Below are positions 15,116-23,512 of a DNA stretch of 64,000 bases, in pieces. Every line of letters begins with the position of its first letter. Within the stretch, counting starts at the first letter, position 1. Made by a program: the position numbers and the translations under genes. Under the pieces are notes generated by a model, which was given only the letters and a program-made list of their open reading frames with translations, did not search any database and was not told the origin of the DNA. Source of the stretch: Curtobacterium sp. 9128 (GTDB taxonomy: Bacteria; Actinomycetota; Actinomycetes; Actinomycetales; Microbacteriaceae); NCBI RefSeq assembly GCF_900086645.1, contig NZ_LT576451.1, forward strand, positions 3,534,001 to 3,598,000. Reading direction: 5' to 3'.

Positions 15116-15873
15116 GCGCCCTCGACCTCGTGACCGACCACGACGGCACGCTCGTGGTCTCGTCGGAGACCATCGCTGCCGGGTCCGGCGTCCAGCACAA
15201 GAACGTGCTCGAGCTGGTCCACGCGAACCGCGCCGACTTCGAGGAGTTCGGAAGGGTCGCGTTTGAAACGCGACCCCTCGCCACCGCTGGAGGCATCCAG
15301 TCCCGACAGGTCGCGCTCCTGAACGAGCAGCAGGCAACGCTCCTCATGACGTACCAGCGCAACACCGAGCAGGTCCGCCAGTTCAAGAAGACGCTCGTCC
15401 GGGCGTTCTTCGACATGGCGCGCCGGCTCGCAGCACCGCAGGTGCCGCTATCCCTTCCCGAAGCGCTCCGTGCGTACGCCGAGGAAGTGGAGCAGCGGCA
15501 GGCGCTCGAGGCGAAGGTCGCCGAGGACGCACCGAAGGTGCTGTTCGCGGACTCGGTCGCGGCGTCGGAGACAGCAATCCTCGTCGGGGATCTCGCGAAG
15601 ATCCTCCGCGGCAACGGCGTCGAGATCGGCGCGACCAGGCTGTTCGACCGCCTCCGCAACGACGGCTACCTGATCCGGCGCAAGGGCACGGACTGGAACA
15701 TGCCGACGCAGAAGGCGATGGAGCTCGGCCTGTTCCGCGTCAAGGAGACCGCGGTCACGCACTCGGACGGGCACGTCACGATCTCGAAGACGCCGAAGGT
15801 GACCGGCAAGGGTCAGGCGTACTTCGTGAACCGCTACGTCGGCCAGGCGAGCAGGCAGGCGGTGGCGTCGTGA
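15112..15873 (+). CDS. Rha/KilAC-type phage antirepressor
   Basis: A 253-residue two-domain regulator. Residues ~1-105 match the phage regulatory Rha domain (SSETIAAGSGVQHKNVLELV, NEQQATLLMTYQRNT, LVRAFFDMAR). Residues ~140-245 match the KilAC/ANT antirepressor domain (VGDLAKILRGNGVEIGATRLF, YLIRRKGTDWNMPTQKAMELG). Proteins of this type counter the repressor or interfere with host regulation. Overlaps both neighbours by 4 bp, so it is part of one translationally coupled chain. Confidence 0.85.
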   Translation: MSALDLVTDHDGTLVVSSETIAAGSGVQHKNVLELVHANRADFEEFGRVAFETRPLATAGGIQSRQVALLNEQQATLLMTYQRNTEQVRQFKKTLVRAFFDMARRLAAPQVPLSLPEALRAYAEEVEQRQALEAKVAEDAPKVLFADSVAASETAILVGDLAKILRGNGVEIGATRLFDRLRNDGYLIRRKGTDWNMPTQKAMELGLFRVKETAVTHSDGHVTISKTPKVTGKGQAYFVNRYVGQASRQAVAS

Positions 15874-15980
15874 ACCGGCAGGAGCGTCTCGACGACGTCG
15901 CGCTCGTCGTCTCCACCTCGGTCATCGGCGCCGCGCTCGCGCTGACGGTGGTCCTGCTGTGCTGCGGGGTGCCGCTGTGA
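15870..15980 (+). CDS. Small membrane protein, 36 residues
   Basis: GTG 15870 overlaps the previous stop (GTGA) and opens a 36-codon frame with strong GC3. After a charged N terminus (NRQERLDDV) the rest is one hydrophobic helix ending in LLCCGVPL. Function unknown. It is the first of a pair of coupled tiny membrane proteins. Confidence 0.6.
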   Translation: MNRQERLDDVALVVSTSVIGAALALTVVLLCCGVPL

Positions 15981-16144
15981 GGGCCGCGCTGATTCTCATG
16001 GGCCTCGCGATGGTGCTCGCCGTCGTGAAGGCGGCGGTCGGTGCTCCGACGATCGACGGGGTCACGTTCCTCGTGTTCGTGCTCGTCATCGCGTCCCTCG
16101 CCGCGTACTACCGCTGGTCCGTCGCACCGAGGAGGAACCGCTGA
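15977..16144 (+). CDS. Small membrane protein, 55 residues
   Basis: GTG 15977 overlaps the previous stop. Two hydrophobic helices (RAALILMGLAMVLAVVKAAV, VTFLVFVLVIASLAAYY) and a basic C terminus. Function unknown; possibly a membrane partner of the preceding 36-residue protein. Confidence 0.65.
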   Translation: MRAALILMGLAMVLAVVKAAVGAPTIDGVTFLVFVLVIASLAAYYRWSVAPRRNR

Positions 16145-16572
16145 TGCTGACTCAGACCTTCACCGACACGCTCGTCGTCATCTCGTGCGCGCACTGCGAC
16201 ACCGCGTTCGGCATGACCCAGACGATGCACGCCACGCTCCGCCGCGACCACGGCACGTTCTACTGCCCGCGCGGTCACGCGAATCACTACCCGGGTGAGT
16301 CCGACCTTGAGCGGGAGCAGCGACTCCGCAAGCTCGCGGAGCAGCAGACTCGGTTCACTCGCGCGTCCCGGGACGCCGCGCGCGACCAGGCCGACGCCGC
16401 CGAGCGTTCCGCCCGCGCGTACAAGGGCCACGTCACCCGGCTCCGCAACCGCATCGCCAACGGCGTCTGCCCGGTAGCCGACTGCCGGCGCTCGTTCTCG
16501 AACGTCCGACGGCACATCGCGGGCCAGCACCCCGAGTGGGCGCACGAGCACCCGGAGGCGATGACGTCGTGA
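16144..16572 (+). CDS. Phage zinc-finger protein
   Basis: A 142-residue protein with an N-terminal zinc site (CAHC then CPRGHANH), a central charged helix rich in Glu/Arg/Ala (residues ~58-105, probable coiled coil) and a C-terminal C2H2-like finger (CPVADC…H…H). The layout is common among hypothetical genes of actinophages. Possible nucleic-acid binding; no known role. Starts in TGATG overlap with the previous gene. Confidence 0.65.
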   Translation: MLTQTFTDTLVVISCAHCDTAFGMTQTMHATLRRDHGTFYCPRGHANHYPGESDLEREQRLRKLAEQQTRFTRASRDAARDQADAAERSARAYKGHVTRLRNRIANGVCPVADCRRSFSNVRRHIAGQHPEWAHEHPEAMTS

Positions 16573-16691
16573 CCGGCCACGGCGTGATGTGCGCCTGCAC
16601 CGTCCACGCCGCCGACGACCTCGACGACGAGCTCGCCGGCAAGGCGATCGCCCGGGCCGCTGAGCCCGACCTCCCCGACACCTGCGACTGA
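16569..16691 (+). CDS. Small acidic hypothetical protein, 40 residues
   Basis: GTG 16569 overlaps the preceding stop (GTGA). The 40-residue product has a CAC motif near the N terminus, a single Cys near the end, and an acidic middle (DDLDDE). GC3 is high. No recognised family. Confidence 0.5.
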   Translation: MTGHGVMCACTVHAADDLDDELAGKAIARAAEPDLPDTCD

Positions 16692-16758
16692 CCACCGCAC
16701 CACTTCTCCGCGCACCTGCCCCAGGGAGCGCGTAATCCACCGACCCCAGGAGACACCA

Positions 16759-17091
16759 GTGACCATCACGACCACCCGAACCAGAGCGGACCGCGTTCAG
16801 CAGGTCGCCGCCTTCCTCGCCGCTCACCCCGAGGTCGACGTCGACCTCTCCGACACCGCACCCACCGGACGCCCCGTCCTCAACTTCCACCCCCGAACAG
16901 CAGCCGACGTCCGGATCGTCCGCGCAGCCCTCACCGCACCCGGCGACGAGTGGAACACCAGCCACCTCTCCACCGGATTCGTCTCACTCGATACGGGCGC
17001 GCTCGGCTACTCCGCCGTGTTCATCCACCTGCCCCGCGAGGAGCAGCCAGTCCGCCTCGTCAGCCCCGAGATCACGGACCTGTTCGCGTGA
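16759..17091 (+). CDS. Hypothetical phage protein, 110 residues
   Basis: GTG 16759 follows CAGGAGAC. The Thr-rich N terminus leads into alpha/beta-looking sequence with no recognisable motif. It is coupled to the next gene by GTGA overlap. Early position before the recombination genes. Confidence 0.6.
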   Translation: MTITTTRTRADRVQQVAAFLAAHPEVDVDLSDTAPTGRPVLNFHPRTAADVRIVRAALTAPGDEWNTSHLSTGFVSLDTGALGYSAVFIHLPREEQPVRLVSPEITDLFA

Positions 17092-17207
17092 GCGCCCTCA
17101 TCGCGCTCGGCGCCACCGCCGCCGCGCTCATCCTCACCGCCACCGCGCAGTGGATCGCCGCCGAGACCACCGGACCCCGCATGCAGGAGTGGAGGGACCG
17201 CTGGTGA
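17088..17207 (+). CDS. Small membrane protein, 39 residues
   Basis: GTG 17088, GTGA overlaps at both ends. One hydrophobic helix (LIALGATAAALILTATAQW) followed by a charged tail (MQEWRDRW). Third tiny membrane protein of the early operon; function unknown. Confidence 0.55.
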   Translation: MSALIALGATAAALILTATAQWIAAETTGPRMQEWRDRW

Positions 17208-18061
17208 GCAACATCCTCGCGTCCTCCACGGACCGCCCCGCATGGCTCGCAGCCCGCCAGGGAGGCGTGACCGCCACCGACGTCGCGCGACTCGTCCGCG
17301 GCGGCGCCGGCACCTGGTCGGCGGTCCGCGCCGAGAAAGCCGGAACCGCCCGCGACTTCCACAACGCAGCGATGCAGCACGGCACCGACCGTGAACCCGT
17401 CGTCCTCGCGTTCGCCCAGTCCACGTTCGGCCTGCTGCCGTGCGGCGACCTCTACGCGGCCGACGACGAGCCCCGGTTCCTCGCCACTCCGGACGCGATC
17501 AGCGCGGACGAGATCGGTGAGGTGAAGACCACCGTGCACGACTGGGAGATCCTCTCCGACGTGCCCGGGAGGTACATCGACCAGATGCTCTGGCAGATGC
17601 GCGTCACCGGCCGCCGCCGGGGACGGCTGATCTTCGAGCCGCACGAGAACGGCGTCCCCACGTACCCATGGCCGAAGCACTTCGTCGTCGAGTACGACGA
17701 GGCTCGCGTCGCCATGCTCGAGCAGACCGCGCTGGAGTTTCTCGCTGGCGAGCAGGAGCCCGACGAGGACGCCGCCGCGCTGGACGCCCTCCTCACGGAG
17801 TACGTCGAGCTCGACGAGATCGCCGCGGCCGCTGCCCGTCGGCGGGACGAGGCGAAGGCGCGAATCGAACAGCAACTCCACGGGGAGCCGAAGCGGTTCG
17901 AGGGATCCGTCGCGAACCTGACCCGTTCCGCGGACTCGACGTCCCGCCGATTCGACTCGGCGGCGTTCAAGAAGGCCGCGCCCGACACGTTCGAGCAGTT
18001 CCAGATGACCGTCCCGGTGAAGGGGCGACTCACGATCACAACGAGGAGCGACGCAGCATGA
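17204..18061 (+). CDS. YqaJ-type phage recombination exonuclease
   Basis: A 285-residue nuclease of the YqaJ/lambda-Exo class. The N-terminal DRPAWLAARQGGVTATDVARL matches the YqaJ opening, and the catalytic Asp and ExK are seen in ATPDAISAD and GEVKTT. It should degrade one strand of DNA ends to feed the annealing protein encoded next. A C-terminal Ala/Glu-rich helical region (~170-235) precedes a short basic domain. GTG 17204 overlaps the preceding stop. Confidence 0.85.
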   Translation: MSNILASSTDRPAWLAARQGGVTATDVARLVRGGAGTWSAVRAEKAGTARDFHNAAMQHGTDREPVVLAFAQSTFGLLPCGDLYAADDEPRFLATPDAISADEIGEVKTTVHDWEILSDVPGRYIDQMLWQMRVTGRRRGRLIFEPHENGVPTYPWPKHFVVEYDEARVAMLEQTALEFLAGEQEPDEDAAALDALLTEYVELDEIAAAAARRRDEAKARIEQQLHGEPKRFEGSVANLTRSADSTSRRFDSAAFKKAAPDTFEQFQMTVPVKGRLTITTRSDAA

Positions 18062-18711
18062 CCACCACGACCGACAGAGCGGTCACACTCGACCCGCTCG
18101 ACGTCCTCCGGCAGCCGTTCCCCGCCGAGCAGATCGGGTATCTCCCGAAGCCCGTCAGCCGCGACGAGAAGGAACGGTTCGGATGCAAGCAGGGCACCAG
18201 GGCGTCCGCCGACGGGATCTACTGCGGCGGCTACCACGTCCGGTCGAACCACCTGGCCTATGTGGGCCACGCGGCCCTCACCGCACGCCTCCTCGACGCC
18301 GACGAAGCGTGGTCCTGGGAGCCCGTCGCGTTCGACGACCGCGGCCTCCCTGCCCTTGACCAGAACGGCGGCCTCTGGATCCGCCTCACCGTCGCCGGCG
18401 TCACCCGCCTCGGCTACGGCGACGCGCAGGGGAAGAACGGCCCGAACGCCGTCAAGGAGGCCATCGGCGACGCGCTCCGCAACGCTGGCATGCGCTTCGG
18501 CGCCGCGCTGGACCTGTGGTCGAAGGAAGACCTCCGGGCGACCCAGGAGCAGGAGTCCGCCCGCGAGTGGGTCGTCGAGGCCCAGGCGCAGGACACCGTC
18601 AATGGGGTCCGCGCGGTCTGGAAGGAGGCCCGCGAGGCCGGAGCCGACGTGAAGGTGCTCGACCAGATCAGCGCCGTCGGAACCGCGATGACGACCGGCC
18701 GCGCCTCGTGA
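18058..18711 (+). CDS. Single-strand annealing protein, Rad52/Sak-like
   Basis: A 217-residue protein whose GYGDAQGKNGPNAVKEAIGD and ALRNAGMRFGAALDLW segments match the Rad52-superfamily annealing proteins of phages. It coats single strands made by the upstream exonuclease and anneals them to complementary DNA. Coupled to the exonuclease by ATGA overlap, forming a two-component recombination system. The C-terminal third is acidic and may contact SSB or the exonuclease. Confidence 0.75.
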   Translation: MTTTTDRAVTLDPLDVLRQPFPAEQIGYLPKPVSRDEKERFGCKQGTRASADGIYCGGYHVRSNHLAYVGHAALTARLLDADEAWSWEPVAFDDRGLPALDQNGGLWIRLTVAGVTRLGYGDAQGKNGPNAVKEAIGDALRNAGMRFGAALDLWSKEDLRATQEQESAREWVVEAQAQDTVNGVRAVWKEAREAGADVKVLDQISAVGTAMTTGRAS

Positions 18712-19103
18712 GCACACAGGACATCGCCCGGATGGACACGGGCGAGGTCGTCGAGTACGAGCCAGTCACGCCGATCGAGCTCGAGTTCATGATCCGCGAA
18801 CTCGGCGAACGGCTCGAGCGGGCGGTACCGGCGCTCAAGCAGATGTGGCACGACCGGTACGAGGCCGAGCGCGCGCTCATCAAGGCGAAGGCCGAAGCGA
18901 TGCTGCGGTCGTCGGCGTCGTCCGTGACGGAGAAGCGCGCCGAGGCGGACCTCGCGACGATGCCGCACCGGCTCGACTTCGACCTCAAGAAGGAGACGCT
19001 GCACGCCGCGGAGGAACTGCAGAAGGCACTCGCCGCCCGACTCATGGGCCTACAGAACATCAACAAGGTGCTGGGCCAGGCGTACGGCGCCTCCCGGAAC
19101 TGA
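18708..19103 (+). CDS. Hypothetical helical protein, 131 residues
   Basis: GTG 18708 overlaps the annealing protein stop. Almost entirely helical and highly charged (ELEFMIRELGERLERAVP, EAERALIKAKAEAML), likely coiled coil. Found with recombination genes; may assist them, but no family is recognised. Confidence 0.6.
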   Translation: MSTQDIARMDTGEVVEYEPVTPIELEFMIRELGERLERAVPALKQMWHDRYEAERALIKAKAEAMLRSSASSVTEKRAEADLATMPHRLDFDLKKETLHAAEELQKALAARLMGLQNINKVLGQAYGASRN

Positions 19104-19114
19104 CCCCACAGACC

Positions 19115-19132
19115 ACCGGCCGCCCGGCCGGT
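19115..19132 (+). terminator. Weak intergenic hairpin
   Basis: ACCGGCC and GGCCGGT with a 4-nt loop, 12 bp after a stop and before the ribosome site of the next gene. It may trim or slow transcription; a 7-bp stem alone is weak evidence. Confidence 0.3.
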
Positions 19133-19154
19133 CAACCCAGGAAGGGAACACCCC

Positions 19155-19532
19155 ATGTCCAAGGACGAGACGCAGAAGAAGCCCGGGAGCTTCGCCGCGT
19201 TCCTCGCGTCGACGAGGCCGAAGACGGACCTCGAACTGCACGAGGAGCTGACGAAGCTCGTCGCCGCGATCGAGGAGACGGGGAAGGGCGGCACGATCAC
19301 CCTCACCCTCGAGCTCAAGCCGATCGACGACGCGGCGAGCGCCCTCAAGGTCAACGACAAGATCACCGTCAAGCGGCCCGAGAAGAACCGTCAGGGGTCG
19401 ATCACGTACGTCGACCGCGACCACACCCTGTCCCGCCGCGACCCGTCGTCGATGCCCCTGTTCGACGACGACGACATCCGCAACGCACCCGCCCACGACC
19501 CCGCCACCGGGGAGATCAAGGAGCTCGACTGA
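19155..19532 (+). CDS. Hypothetical phage protein, 125 residues
   Basis: ATG 19155 after GGAAGGGAA. Lys/Glu-rich N terminus, a beta-strand-like middle (GGTITLTLELKPID) and an acidic tail with PLFDDDDIR. The layout recalls small actinophage proteins encoded beside DUF2303 genes. No known function. Confidence 0.6.
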   Translation: MSKDETQKKPGSFAAFLASTRPKTDLELHEELTKLVAAIEETGKGGTITLTLELKPIDDAASALKVNDKITVKRPEKNRQGSITYVDRDHTLSRRDPSSMPLFDDDDIRNAPAHDPATGEIKELD

Positions 19533-19534
19533 GC

Positions 19535-20401
19535 ATGACCGACTACACCGAATCCCCCGAGGCTGCCGTCGTCGCGGACCTCGCCCGCCAGGCAGCCGGC
19601 GCCGAGACGCTGGCCCCCGGAGTTGTCTACGGCGCGGCCGGTACGGACGGGGCGACCCGCGTGCTCGACACCGACGCCTACGCCGATTCGCCTCGGCACA
19701 TCGCCGCGGCCCGCGTCGTCGGCGACGCCGAGTCGTTCGTCCGGTACGTCGAGAAGCACGTCATCGACGGGCACACCGAGGTCTACGCCGACACCCCGTC
19801 GTCGAACGTGATCGCGGTGCTCGACTCCCACGACGCCGGGCAGGGCGGGTGGCAGAAACACACTGCCCGCCTCGAGCTGCGGCACACGAAGTCGTGGGAG
19901 GCGTGGACGAAGGCCGACGGGAAGCTCCTCGAGCAGACCGAGTTCGCCGAGTTCATCGAGCAGCAGGCCCTCGACGTCCGGAAGCCGGACACCGCGGTCC
20001 TCATCGAGCTGGCGCAATCGTTCCAGGCGAAGACGTCCGTCGACTTCGAGGGCGGCGAGCGGCTCGACTCCGGGCAGGTGCGGCTCAACTACAAGGAGAC
20101 CGTCACTGCCCGCGCCGGCCAGAAGGGGCACATCGAGATCCCGACGGAACTCGAGCTGCTCCTCCGCCCCTACATCGGTGGCCCGGTCTACCTCGTCGTC
20201 GCGCGGTTCCGGTACCGGCTTCGCGGGTCGCAGCTCGGCCTCGGCATCGTGCTGCAGCGCCCGCAGGAAATCCTCGACGCCGCGTTCGCCGACATCGTCA
20301 CCGAGATCCGCGACGGGAAGACCGTCACGAAGGACGGCGAGACGACGCAGGTGCACGACGGCATCCCCGCGAGCGTCCCGATCTTCTCGGGGCGCCCGTA
20401 G
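19535..20401 (+). CDS. DUF2303 family phage protein
   Basis: A 288-residue protein matching the DUF2303 family, which is common beside phage recombination genes. Recognisable segments are the SFVRYVEKHVIDGHTEVYAD region, the AVLDSHD…WQKHTARLEL strand pair and a C-terminal RYRLRGSQLGLGIVL. The biochemical role of the family is not established. Two bases separate it from the preceding stop. Confidence 0.75.
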   Translation: MTDYTESPEAAVVADLARQAAGAETLAPGVVYGAAGTDGATRVLDTDAYADSPRHIAAARVVGDAESFVRYVEKHVIDGHTEVYADTPSSNVIAVLDSHDAGQGGWQKHTARLELRHTKSWEAWTKADGKLLEQTEFAEFIEQQALDVRKPDTAVLIELAQSFQAKTSVDFEGGERLDSGQVRLNYKETVTARAGQKGHIEIPTELELLLRPYIGGPVYLVVARFRYRLRGSQLGLGIVLQRPQEILDAAFADIVTEIRDGKTVTKDGETTQVHDGIPASVPIFSGRP

Positions 20402-20474
20402 CTCAGCCGGGGCGGTGCCCGACTGCAACGGCCACCGCCCCACCCACACCGACCCCTCTGCGAGAGACACCAGC

Positions 20475-20864
20475 ATGAAACCCCAGGATCGCACGACCCC
20501 GCCGCGCCCGCGCCGCTCGAACAGCAGCGCACGGAAGGCCGGCCAGATGTTCGAGCGCAGCGTCGCGAACTACCTCCGCGACGAGCTCGACGACCGCATC
20601 GACATCCGCCCGAAGAACGGCCGCGACGACCGCGGCGACATCGGCGGCGTCCGCACCCCTCGCGGGGAGCGCGTCGTCCTCGAGTGCAAGAATCACCAGT
20701 CGATGAGCCTGGGGTCCTGGCTCGCCGAGGCCGAGCGTGAGCGCGGCAACGACGACGCCCGTATCGGGCTCGTCGTCCACAAGCGCCGCGGTATCGGCTC
20801 CCCCGGCGAGCAGTTCGTCACGATGACGCTCGCCGACCTCGTAACCCTCCTGCGAGGTGCGTGA
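20475..20864 (+). CDS. PD-(D/E)XK nuclease, Holliday-junction-resolvase-like
   Basis: A 129-residue basic nuclease. The catalytic set is seen in NGRDDRGDIGGV (Asp) and VVLECKNH (ExK); GMFER-like helix (GQMFERSVANYLRD) is the family N-terminal helix. Such phage proteins resolve branched DNA or clear it before packaging. It closes the recombination block before the first reverse-strand cargo gene. Confidence 0.65.
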   Translation: MKPQDRTTPPRPRRSNSSARKAGQMFERSVANYLRDELDDRIDIRPKNGRDDRGDIGGVRTPRGERVVLECKNHQSMSLGSWLAEAERERGNDDARIGLVVHKRRGIGSPGEQFVTMTLADLVTLLRGA

Positions 20865-20886
20865 TGGGATACAACTCGAGCGGGAC

Positions 20887-21375
20887 TCAGTCCGTCGAAG
20901 ATGCAGCCGCGATCGAGGCGCGTGTATCCGCTCGCATTTGCTCCATGCCCTTGCGGACATCGTCCGTGAAGTCCGAGCCGCCTAGCCAAAGTGCCGCCCC
21001 AAGGGAGAACAGCGCACCCGCCCTCGTACGCAGGCCGTCATCGTTTCGATTGGCTGCTTGCAGCACAACGTCGTACAAATCCATCAAGCGCTTGTCGCGC
21101 CGCGGACTTAACGCCGCCAACTCGACTCGAGTGACGATCATCTTCGCTCGAATGTCGATCGCGGTCTCCCTGCCGTCGACATCGTCCGGCACCAGCGACA
21201 GACGCATCAAGTCGTCCGTGATCTCAGTCAGCAGCGCTTGCAGCCGCACATTTCGCGCGATGCGCTGGGAGCGATCCTCCGGATTGAGGCCGGGGACGAG
21301 CCCCGAAGCTGTAGTCCCCAAGGAAGCAGCAGCACCCACCAGGGCCCCGATGACCACCGCCCACGCGTCACTCAT
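20887..21375 (-). CDS. Reverse-strand cargo gene 1: membrane-anchored protein of unknown function
   Basis: A 162-residue protein beginning with a hydrophobic helix (AWAVVIGALVGAAASLG) and continuing as a soluble, mostly helical domain (RNVRLQALLTEITDDLMRL, RRDKRLMDLYDVVLQ). Base composition is less GC-rich than the flanking phage genes. ATG 21375 lies 7 nt after the minus-strand TACGCT (21383-21388), so the mRNA is probably leaderless. It is wedged between two forward genes and opposes the lytic operon, the usual position of a lysogeny-expressed moron. Function unknown; superinfection exclusion is one guess. Confidence 0.7.
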   Translation of the reverse strand: MSDAWAVVIGALVGAAASLGTTASGLVPGLNPEDRSQRIARNVRLQALLTEITDDLMRLSLVPDDVDGRETAIDIRAKMIVTRVELAALSPRRDKRLMDLYDVVLQAANRNDDGLRTRAGALFSLGAALWLGGSDFTDDVRKGMEQMRADTRASIAAASSTD

Positions 21376-21402
21376 GCGCAGCAGCGTAGCGGGAGGTGCA
21401 GC

Positions 21403-23061
21403 GTGACTCTTACCATCACTGACCTGTTCGCGGGCGCCGGCGGCTCGTCGACCGGTGCGCTGCAGGTCCCTGGCATCAACGTCCGCATCGCGGCGAACCA
21501 TTGGCAGCTCGTCTGCGACATCCACGCGCTGAACCACCCGACCACGGACCATGCCGTCGTCGACCTCCACCAGGAGCGGCCGTCGTTCTTCCCGAAGACC
21601 GACATCCTTTGGGCGTCGCCGGAGTGCACGAAGTGGTCACAGGCGAACGGGTCGAAGCTCCCCGCGATCGAGGAGGGCCTGTTCGAGGATCCGCTGTCGG
21701 ACGACGCGAAGAACCGATCCCGGCTGCTGATGTTCGACGTGCTCCGGTTCATCGAGCACCACCGGTACCGGCTCGTGATCGTCGAGAACGTCGTCGACAT
21801 CGCCACGCAGGCGAAGTACCGCACCGCGTGGGACATCTGGCGTTCCGAGCTCCGCGCGCTCGGGTACCGGTTCCGGGTGGTGTCACTGAACTCGATGCAC
21901 GCCCAGGCGTTCGGTGCGCCGGCCCCGCAGTCTCGCGACCGGATCTACGTCGTAGCGTGGCCCGAGACGGCCGCCGCGCCGGACATCGACCGGGTCCTCC
22001 GACCGAAGGCGTTCTGTGACCGCTGCGACGACGTCGTGGAGTCCGTGCAGTCGTTCAAGGGCCGTCGCGAGGTGGGCCGGTACCGGCAGGCGTACGTGTA
22101 CTGCTGCTCCCGCTGCGGGCAGATCGTCGAACCGGGGTGGCTGCCTGCAGCCGCGGCGATCGATTGGTCTATCCCGGGCGATCGCATCGGCGACCGGCTC
22201 AAGCCGAAGACCCGCGCCCGGATCGCCGCGGGCATCGCCCGGTACTGGGGTCCGCTGACGCTCGAGGCGGCCGGGAACACGTACGACGCAGCGAGCCCCG
22301 CTCACCGGCAGCACGGCCACCTCGACGGCTACCACCGCGTGTGGCCCGTCGGCGAGCCGTTGCGGGCGCTGCACACCACGAACTCGAAGGCCCTCGCCGT
22401 GCCGGTCGAGGGTCGCGACGGGAAGGACGCGCTGTCGATCGACGCTCCGATGCGGACGCAGACGACGCGCGCCGAGACGGCGCTCGCGCACCTGCCGTTC
22501 ATCGCGGAGATGTACGGTACATCGACGGCACGGTCTGTGTCCGAGCCCGCGGGGACGTTCACGGCTGGCGGGAACCACCACGGCCTTGTGCAGGACCCGT
22601 TCAGCCTCGATCGCCGGGGTGAGTACCGCATCCGCGACGTCGACGACCCGCTGTCGACCATAACGGCGAACGACACCACGAAGGCGCTCATCCACCGGAT
22701 GAACTCCGGCGGCGCGTCCATGACGACGTCGATGCTCGAGGAGCTCCGCACGCTGACGACGGCCGGACACCAGGCGGTACTACGGCAGCCGGAGCGTCGC
22801 ACGCTCACACCCCGCGATCTTCGGGAGGCCGAGGCAATGGTCCCCGAGGTGCTCTTCCGGATGTTCCAGCCGCACGAGGTCGCCGCCGGCATGGCCTTCC
22901 CGAAGGACTACAAGTGGCAGCCGCCGAACCGCCTCCGGCCGGTGTCGAACCGCGACCTCGTGAAGGCCGCGGGGAACGCGGTCACCCCGCCAGCAGCCCG
23001 TGACCTCATCGCAGCAGCGGTCGCGTCTCTCGGCGCCGAGTACGAGGCGGTGGCCGCATGA
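21403..23061 (+). CDS. DNA (cytosine-5) methyltransferase
   Basis: A 552-residue phage C5 methyltransferase. Motif I is TDLFAGAGGSS, motif IV appears as ASPECTKWSQ with the catalytic Cys, motif VI as VENVVDI, motif VIII as QSRDRIYVVAW, and motif X as AAGNAVTPPAARDL. Two CxxC pairs (CDRCDD ~206 and CCSRCG ~235) form a probable zinc site between motif VIII and the target-recognition part. No restriction enzyme is encoded beside it, so it probably protects phage DNA from host restriction or marks it during replication. GTG 21403 has GGGAGG upstream. Confidence 0.88.
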   Translation: MTLTITDLFAGAGGSSTGALQVPGINVRIAANHWQLVCDIHALNHPTTDHAVVDLHQERPSFFPKTDILWASPECTKWSQANGSKLPAIEEGLFEDPLSDDAKNRSRLLMFDVLRFIEHHRYRLVIVENVVDIATQAKYRTAWDIWRSELRALGYRFRVVSLNSMHAQAFGAPAPQSRDRIYVVAWPETAAAPDIDRVLRPKAFCDRCDDVVESVQSFKGRREVGRYRQAYVYCCSRCGQIVEPGWLPAAAAIDWSIPGDRIGDRLKPKTRARIAAGIARYWGPLTLEAAGNTYDAASPAHRQHGHLDGYHRVWPVGEPLRALHTTNSKALAVPVEGRDGKDALSIDAPMRTQTTRAETALAHLPFIAEMYGTSTARSVSEPAGTFTAGGNHHGLVQDPFSLDRRGEYRIRDVDDPLSTITANDTTKALIHRMNSGGASMTTSMLEELRTLTTAGHQAVLRQPERRTLTPRDLREAEAMVPEVLFRMFQPHEVAAGMAFPKDYKWQPPNRLRPVSNRDLVKAAGNAVTPPAARDLIAAAVASLGAEYEAVAA

Positions 23062-23065
23062 ACTA

Positions 23066-23482
23066 CTACTCGCCCCTCCAGCGCTCGGCGTTCCGCCGAA
23101 CGGCCGCTTCCAAGCGAGCACGCACAACCGGATCTCGCATCTGCCGGTCGATCATGGCGTCCGTGAAGCCCGATGTCCGCATGACTGCGACGAGGATCAC
23201 CACCCCCACGGCGAAGGACAGCAGGTACCCCACGACGTACACGAACGCTGCCGCGACGCCACGAATGGCGGTCTCCGAGCTGACGGCGCTGATGCAGGCA
23301 GTCTCGACGACGAGCGAGGCGATCACAATTCCGATCAGCGCGTACCTGGCGCCGCCGACGACCTTCTCCATGAGAGGCGTCCCGCCAAGGAGGGCATCTT
23401 CCCGTCGAGCTTCGAAGGCGAGTACGAGCAAGCCGACGGGAACGACCTGGGCGAGCACTCCCGCTCCTTCAACGCTGATCAC
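23066..23482 (-). CDS. Reverse-strand cargo gene 2: polytopic membrane protein
   Basis: A 138-residue protein with about three or four hydrophobic segments (GVLAQVVPVGLLVLAF, YALIGIVIASLVVETACI, AAFVYVVGYLLSFAVGVVIL) and a short basic C terminus. Start GTG 23482 lies 7 nt after the minus-strand TAGAAT (23490-23495): leaderless. Its stop is 4 bp from the end of the convergent methyltransferase gene. Size and topology fit an inner-membrane exclusion protein, but no family is recognised. Confidence 0.72.
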   Translation of the reverse strand: MISVEGAGVLAQVVPVGLLVLAFEARREDALLGGTPLMEKVVGGARYALIGIVIASLVVETACISAVSSETAIRGVAAAFVYVVGYLLSFAVGVVILVAVMRTSGFTDAMIDRQMRDPVVRARLEAAVRRNAERWRGE

Positions 23483-23512
23483 ACCTCAGATTCTAGCGAT
23501 CGACGAGGTCTC

